Positions 60,001 through 64,000 of a DNA stretch of 64,000 nt are shown here, in pieces. A program made the translations under genes and the position numbers. The notes under the pieces are model-generated. The model was given only the letters and a program-made list of their open reading frames with translations, did not search any database and was not told where the DNA came from. The first letter of the stretch is position 1. Every line of letters begins with the position of its first letter. Origin of the DNA: Leifsonia soli (lineage in GTDB: Bacteria; Actinomycetota; Actinomycetes; Actinomycetales; Microbacteriaceae); assembly GCF_013408745.1 (NCBI RefSeq), contig NZ_JACCBJ010000001.1, positions 3,286,001 through 3,350,000 on the forward strand, written 5' to 3'.

Positions 60001-63000
60001 GCTGGCGAAGCCGGGTGACACGGTCACCTACACCGTCACGGTGACCAACACCGGCAACATCGACTACACGCCGGCCGCGCCGGCCGCCTTCACCGACGAT
60101 CTGTCGAGCGTTCTCGATGACGCCACGTACAACGGCGACGCCAGCAATGGCGCCACCGTCACCGGAACGCACCTCACCTGGTCCGGGCCCCTCCCGATCG
60201 GACAGTCGATCACCATCACCTATTCGGTGACGGTCAACAGCCCCGACACCGGCGACAAGGTCGTGAAGAACACCGTGCGCCCGACCGAGCCGGGTGGCGC
60301 ATGCGCCACGGCCGGAGGCTGCACGACGACGACCCAGGTGCAGTCGTTCACGGTCGCGAAGGCATCCAGCCCGTCCGGTGCGGTGCACGAGGGCGATGTC
60401 GTGACCTACACGGTGACGGTGACGAACACGGGAACCGGCGCCTTCACCGCGGCCGACCCGGCGTCCTTCACCGACGACCTGACCAAGGTCCTGGACGACG
60501 CCAGCTACAACGGCGACGCCGGCAATGGCGCGGTCGTGAACGGCAACACGCTGTCCTGGTCCGGAGCTCTCGCGGTCGGTGCAACGCAGACGATCACGTA
60601 CTCGGTGACGGTGAACAAGCCCGACACAGGGAACAAGGTGCTGACCAACGCGGTCGTCCCGGGTGATGGCGGTGACTGCGCCACGGCCGGTAGCTGCACC
60701 ACCACGAACGACGTCCAGTCGTTCACGGTCTCCAAGACCTCCAGCCCGACCGGCGCCGTCAAGCCGGGCGATGTCATCACCTACACCGTCACGGTGAAGA
60801 ACACGGGCACCGCTACGTACACGGCCGGCGCGCCGGCGTCGTTCACCGACGACCTGAGCAAGGTGCTGGATGACGCGACGTACAACAACGACGCGAACAA
60901 CGGCGCCGCCTACGCGGCACCCACCCTGTCGTGGTCGGGCCCGCTCGCTGTGGGTGCGACGACGACGGTGACCTACTCGGTCACGGTCGGCGCGCCGGCC
61001 TCCGGTGACGGTTCCCTGACCAACGCGGTCACCACTCCGCCGAACACTGGCGGTGGTTGTGACCCGGAGGGCAGCTGCAGCGTGACCAACCCGGTTCAGG
61101 CGTTCACCGCGCTGAAGACCTCCAGTTCCACGCAGGCGGTCCCGGGCGACGTGGTCACGTACACGATCACGGTCGCCAATGTCGGCCAGGTCGCCTACAC
61201 GGCGGTCAACCCGGCCGCGGTCAGCGACAACCTGACCGGGGTGCTGGATGACGCGACCTACAACGGGGATGCCAGCAACGGCGCCACGTACACGGCACCG
61301 ACCTTGGCCTGGGCTCTCGCGATCCCGGTCGGCGGATCGGTCACCCTCACCTACTCGGTGACGGTGAACACGCCGGACACCGGTGACCATAGCCTGAAGA
61401 ACACGGTCATCCTGCCTCCGGACGGCGGCTGCGCTATCCCGGGCGGGTGCGAGACGACCACTCCGGTGAAGTCGTTCAGCACGGCCAAGTCCGCGGACAC
61501 GAACGCCGTCATCCCTGGCGGGAAGGTCACGTACACGATCACGGTCACCAACACCGGCCAGGTCGACTACACGGCGGCGAATCCCGCGGTGTGGACGGAC
61601 GACCTCACCCAGGTGCTCGACGACGCCACCTACAACGGTGATGCCACCGGCGGCGCGACGTACGCCGCGCCGACGCTCTCCTGGTCCGGGCCGCTGGCCA
61701 TCGGCGCCTCGCTCACGTTCACCTACAGCGTGACCGTGAACAACCCCGACGCCGGCGACAAGAAGCTGCACAACGCGGTCGTCACCCCGCCGGGCATCGG
61801 CGGGGACTGCGAGGCCGGCTCGACGAACCCGTCGTGCACGGTCGATGTGCCCTCCGGCTCGTACACCGTCGCGAAGACGGCCGACAAGGCTGACGTCGCC
61901 CCCGGTGACACGGTCACCTACACCGTCACGGTCAAGAACACCGGTGACGTGAGCTACACCGCTGCGAAGCCGGCGTCCTTCACCGACGACCTGTCCTCGG
62001 TGCTGGATGATGCGACGTACAACGGCGACGCCACCAACGGGGCGACGTTCAGCAACCCGAACCTGAAATGGTCCGGTCCGCTTGCGGTCGGCGCCACCAT
62101 CACCGTCACGTACTCGGTGACGGTGAACACCCCGGATGCCGGCGACAAGGCGGTCATCAACACGGTCCGCCCGACCGGCGGCGGCGGCAGCTGCGACCCC
62201 GCTGCGGCCTGCTCGACCACCACCAATGTGCAGTCCTTCACCGTGTCGAAGGCTTCCAGTGCCACCAGCGCGAAGCCCGGCGATGTGATCACCTACACGA
62301 TCACCGTCACGAACACCGGAAAGGCGGCCTTCACGGCAGCCAAGCCGGCGGCCTTTACGGACGACCTGTCCCACGTTCTCGACGACGCCGCCTACAACGG
62401 TGACGCCAGCAACGGCGGCAGCTACACCGCGCCGAAGCTCGCCTGGGCGCTCGCGCTCCCGGTCGGGCAGACGGTGACGGTGACCTACTCGATCACCGTC
62501 ACGAACCCGGACACGGGTGACCACGAGCTGAAGAACGTCGTCGTCCCGGGAAATGGGGGAGAATGCGACCCCGCCGCCTCGTGCACGACGAACGACCCAG
62601 TCGAGGGCTTCACTGTGAGGAAGACCGTCGACCAGGCCAACGCCCAGCCCGGCGCGACCGTGCGCTACACCATCACGGTGTCGAACACGGGCAAGGTCGA
62701 CTACACGGCGACGCACCCGGCTTCCTTCACCGACGACCTGTCGGAGGTGCTCGATGACGCCGTCTACAACGGCGACGCCTCCGGGGGCGCGACGTACGTG
62801 AAGCCGGTGCTGTCCTGGTCCGGCCCGCTCCCCGTCGGCGCGACGACCACGATCACATACTCGGTGAAGGTGAACGCTCCGGACACCGGCGACAAGAAGC
62901 TGGTCAACGCGGTCGTCACCTCTGATGGCGGCAACTGCGTGGCGGGTGCCGGTGGTGCGGGATGCTCCGTGACGACCACGGTCGCCGACCCGCCGGCCGC

Positions 63001-63127
63001 GGTCCTCGCCCACACCGGATCGACGTTCGCACTCCCGGCAGCCATCATCGGCGCACTGCTGGCCCTTGGCGGAGTTGCACTGGCGTTCTTCGGCCGGCGT
63101 CGGCGCACCGTAACAGGTAAGCACTAG
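57053..63127 (+). CDS. Giant LAxTG-anchored repeat adhesin
   Basis: From GTG 57053 the protein has 2024 residues. A hydrophobic signal core (LLVLLGLSVTTSIAAPEPAA) is present but its basic N-region lies upstream of an in-frame TGA. Residues ~27-250 are a beta-rich N-terminal domain (CGYGTGGPNADTICWLDLSA); ~361-600 resemble a DUF6923-type propeller (YLFQSPSDGVHQIYQVDLVS). One SpaA-like segment (TITVTKTVNGRVQPADQFTV) follows. Ten tandem ~125-residue DUF11/DUF7507-like repeats fill ~722-1980. It ends LAHTG, a membrane span and RRRR tail: a class E sortase signal. It would be a long fibre on the cell wall. Confidence 0.9.
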   Translation: MSGLLVLLGLSVTTSIAAPEPAAAAGPVGCGYGTGGPNADTICWLDLSAFNRAQTDSAAGQDFSLSLPGGYTVSYNLITRVTSGTATVTADAVPTWAPSVIGNQAYAGTPGKPAIHIFGAGVVTTTLRSITVKDPTGVAVKGYGLVSADAEATGSDERITWTSDTTVTKLADIHPAPGPGPENGCQMNPGGFGTGTATCTGLLPTADSRWGSLVVQSVGATTFSATMTAAGGGEAVALGFMTSKLTLSKTVAGRVHPSDRFDTFITSPEQSTLGQATTGTSNSSTTGAVTILPVTGSYTLSEAAGNETTSLGSYTQSWTCTNANSGSATVLPSGSGTSKTVVPAVGDDISCTITNTPPPPVWTCSAFGYLFQSPSDGVHQIYQVDLVSGAATQIGTTPDTVNGIGYNTLDNYMYGWDITTQTLVRIASDGTLTNLGQPAGASAPSGYQVGDFDNAGHLFLQYGGTGDGQWVEIDLAPGSANYGKVIASGTPTRPAGIANLPSDWTYVNGGFYGLADTTAGTGGAHLLRFDATTHAYTDLGPIANTSASATYGAAYADAAGNLYFSDNGSGTIYRVKPTTLESIVVSAGPSSVGNDGARCATAPIPTITVTKTVNGRVQPADQFTVGLNNGGGPALTSATTTGTNTTASTTNWPVSQNATYTITDVMAPGSPDALTSYSPTVVCTDSAGNKLTTGGSTAAWTFTVPGADAYICNVTNTPNTPSFTVSKSASSTSVAAGGVLTYTVTVTNTGTVPFTAANPASFTDSLVGVTDDAAYNGDASNGATVTGNTLSWSGPLAVGATQTITYSVTVRTPDNGNHILTNQVTPGTNGTCVTAGDCTTNTPVRSFHVTKTADRNQVVPGDTITYTVTVVNDGQVDYTAGTPASWSDDLTAVLDDATYNGDVTGGATYAAPTLSWSGPLAIGATATFTYSVTVNTPDTGDQKLTNSVVTPVEGGCPAGSTDPACTVTIPSGSYTVAKSASTTLAKPGDTVTYTVTVTNTGNIDYTPAAPAAFTDDLSSVLDDATYNGDASNGATVTGTHLTWSGPLPIGQSITITYSVTVNSPDTGDKVVKNTVRPTEPGGACATAGGCTTTTQVQSFTVAKASSPSGAVHEGDVVTYTVTVTNTGTGAFTAADPASFTDDLTKVLDDASYNGDAGNGAVVNGNTLSWSGALAVGATQTITYSVTVNKPDTGNKVLTNAVVPGDGGDCATAGSCTTTNDVQSFTVSKTSSPTGAVKPGDVITYTVTVKNTGTATYTAGAPASFTDDLSKVLDDATYNNDANNGAAYAAPTLSWSGPLAVGATTTVTYSVTVGAPASGDGSLTNAVTTPPNTGGGCDPEGSCSVTNPVQAFTALKTSSSTQAVPGDVVTYTITVANVGQVAYTAVNPAAVSDNLTGVLDDATYNGDASNGATYTAPTLAWALAIPVGGSVTLTYSVTVNTPDTGDHSLKNTVILPPDGGCAIPGGCETTTPVKSFSTAKSADTNAVIPGGKVTYTITVTNTGQVDYTAANPAVWTDDLTQVLDDATYNGDATGGATYAAPTLSWSGPLAIGASLTFTYSVTVNNPDAGDKKLHNAVVTPPGIGGDCEAGSTNPSCTVDVPSGSYTVAKTADKADVAPGDTVTYTVTVKNTGDVSYTAAKPASFTDDLSSVLDDATYNGDATNGATFSNPNLKWSGPLAVGATITVTYSVTVNTPDAGDKAVINTVRPTGGGGSCDPAAACSTTTNVQSFTVSKASSATSAKPGDVITYTITVTNTGKAAFTAAKPAAFTDDLSHVLDDAAYNGDASNGGSYTAPKLAWALALPVGQTVTVTYSITVTNPDTGDHELKNVVVPGNGGECDPAASCTTNDPVEGFTVRKTVDQANAQPGATVRYTITVSNTGKVDYTATHPASFTDDLSEVLDDAVYNGDASGGATYVKPVLSWSGPLPVGATTTITYSVKVNAPDTGDKKLVNAVVTSDGGNCVAGAGGAGCSVTTTVADPPAAVLAHTGSTFALPAAIIGALLALGGVALAFFGRRRRTVTGKH
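59218..62990 (+). repeat. Ten tandem ~376-bp coding repeats in the adhesin
   Basis: Each unit encodes a ~125-residue domain of the form (F/Y)xVxKxxS...PGDxxTYTVTVxNTGxxxYTA, then DDLxxVLDDATYNGDA and LSWSGPL(A/P)(V/I)G. Units start near 59218, 59590, 59974, 60350, 60722, 61100, 61474, 61862, 62238 and 62610. High DNA identity between units makes copy number prone to change. Confidence 0.9.
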
Positions 63128-63136
63128 CCGCTACGC

Positions 63137-63174
63137 ATTCCGGGTGGGCCCCTCGGGCGGGGTCCACCCGGAAT
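63137..63174 (+). terminator. Terminator hairpin after the adhesin
   Basis: An 11-bp perfect stem (ATTCCGGGTGG with CCACCCGGAAT), extended by inner G-C pairs, lies 9 bp after the stop codon. Confidence 0.65.
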
Positions 63175-63218
63175 CCTCACGAAGTGCCAGTCGTTCGCCC
63201 GCACTCAAAGGAAATTCG

Positions 63219-63857
63219 ATGCGCACCCTCCTTCGCACGCTGCTCACCATCGGAGTCGTTGCCGCAGTCCTCGCCGCCGCCATGACCACCGCACCGTCCG
63301 TGCGCGCGGACGAGCCGGCCGCCCAGCTCTCTATCACGCTCACCAACAGCGAAAGGACGGTCAAAGCCGGCGATGCGGTCACCTACACCGGGCACGTGAA
63401 GAACCTCGGGGGAACTGAAGCCGCCGTCACGATCGTCCTCGAATCTCCCGGCTACGTCGATCTCGGCACCGCGGCCGGTGCGAAGGTCGAGAAGCACATG
63501 GCGAGCTGGACACCCTCCATCGCTCCCGGAGCAGACCACACATTCACTATCCCGGCCACGATCGGCAAGATCCCCGCGACCGAGCGGCGCGTCACGACCC
63601 TCGCCAGCGTGTACGCAGGCGAGGACAAGACCCCGATCGTTCGCACAGCCGCCGCCAGCTTCATCGACGGCGTGAAAGACGTCCCAGACAACAGAGCGGT
63701 CAGCGCGCAGTCGGAGAGGAACACCCTCGTTGCGCTTCCCTGGGTCATCGGAGGCGCCGTCGTGCTCCTGGCCATTGTCGCGGCGGTCGTCCTGCTGCTC
63801 ATTCTCCGTGGACGTCGGAAACACCGTCGACGCGGCACGCCTCTGGGGTACGAGTGA
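63219..63857 (+). CDS. Membrane-anchored secreted protein with a single DUF11-like domain
   Basis: A 212-residue protein. Signal peptide (TIGVVAAVLAAAMTTAPSVRA), one beta-sandwich domain like the adhesin repeats (ITLTNSERTVKAGDAVTYTG), then a C-terminal membrane span and basic tail (LRGRRKHRRR) without an LPxTG motif. AAGGAAA precedes the ATG. It lies 91 bp after the adhesin and may help display or anchor it. Confidence 0.8.
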   Translation: MRTLLRTLLTIGVVAAVLAAAMTTAPSVRADEPAAQLSITLTNSERTVKAGDAVTYTGHVKNLGGTEAAVTIVLESPGYVDLGTAAGAKVEKHMASWTPSIAPGADHTFTIPATIGKIPATERRVTTLASVYAGEDKTPIVRTAAASFIDGVKDVPDNRAVSAQSERNTLVALPWVIGGAVVLLAIVAAVVLLLILRGRRKHRRRGTPLGYE

Positions 63858-64000
63858 GTACGGGCGGACGCCTGCAGGAGTGCAGAGCGTCTCAGCGAAC
63901 TGCTGCCGGCTGCCGCGAGGCCACCCGTCGCCACCTGCTGGGGGGCGCTGCGGAGCTCGGCGCCCCGAGCACCGCGAGAGCTGGAGCGCTCGGAGTGGGT
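63854..64000 (+). CDS. Partial ORF at window end, coupled to preceding gene
   Basis: A GTG overlapping the previous stop (GTGA) opens a frame that stays open to the window end (49 codons, starting VSTGGRLQECRASQRTAAGC). The visible part is Arg/Ala-rich and unrecognised. A sortase would make sense here but cannot be claimed. Confidence 0.35.
   Translation, partial: MSTGGRLQECRASQRTAAGCREATRRHLLGGAAELGAPSTARAGALGVG

Noticed and set aside
59795..63124. Antisense open frame of about 1109 codons opposite the adhesin repeats
   Set aside because: It mirrors the codon periodicity of the repeated plus-strand gene, is Arg/Gly/Val-rich with no domain, and lacks a start context. It is a GC-rich shadow.
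63452..63934. Minus-strand ORF of 160 codons at the window end
   Set aside because: Opposite the secreted DUF11-like protein, no start signal, composition of a shadow frame.

Overview
The window is high-GC, densely packed DNA with many GTG starts, few intergenic gaps, LAxTG (class E type) sorting signals and classic actinobacterial families. It is most likely from an actinobacterium of the Microbacteriaceae (Leifsonia-like). That placement is an inference from gene content, not from a marker gene. No plasmid or phage backbone is visible, so this looks like chromosome with one active-looking accessory island (about 9.6-21.7 kb) and one cell-surface locus (about 55-64 kb).

Layout. 0-3.3 kb: the 3' end of a LacI-type regulator, a tiny acidic ORF, a CrtC/AttH-like lipocalin-fold protein, and an IS481-family element (1948-3248) inserted in the 3' end of tRNA-Arg(ACG). 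The 15-bp target duplication rebuilds the tRNA 3' end. 3.3-9.5 kb: housekeeping-type genes (YjbR, dienelactone hydrolase, YjdJ-type GNAT, quinone reductase, an SDR with an unusual N-terminal domain, a RecQ-like helicase). 9.6-21.7 kb: a secreted LAxTG protein translationally coupled to a 2067-residue RHS/YD-repeat polymorphic toxin that carries a degenerate amidase-like domain. Behind it lies a lower-GC string of small immunity-like genes, three copies of a two-TM protein family, and orphan fragments of the RHS tip. This is a toxin-tip/immunity cassette array. 22-33.8 kb: a DHFR-like protein, a heterodimeric ABC exporter, stress and redox enzymes, oligopeptidase B, and an ohrR-ohr locus. 33.9-44 kb: a seven-gene, largely overlapping operon (Glu/Asp-type ABC importer, asparaginase, CutC, ROK kinase) diverging from a ROK repressor, a Gfo/Idh oxidoreductase and an oligo-1,6-glucosidase-like GH13. 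44-55 kb: regulators paired with exporters or enzymes (TetR, MarR, HxlR/MFS, TetR/FabF with twin operators, SoxR/MFS with a SoxR box) and a class A penicillin-binding protein. 55-64 kb: a LuxR-type regulator facing a giant LAxTG-anchored adhesin with ten tandem ~125-residue repeats. The best start codon of the adhesin is followed by an in-frame TGA. A companion membrane-anchored protein follows.

How it works together. The surface theme recurs: a class A PBP, two LAxTG proteins, an RHS toxin with a cell-wall-type domain and a repeat adhesin, all suggesting contact-dependent interaction with other cells or surfaces. The most unusual loci are the RHS tip/immunity array, the interrupted adhesin signal peptide, and the asparaginase-CutC-ROK-transporter operon. 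The last has the gene-class composition expected for uptake and breakdown of a sugar-amino-acid conjugate (hypothesis).
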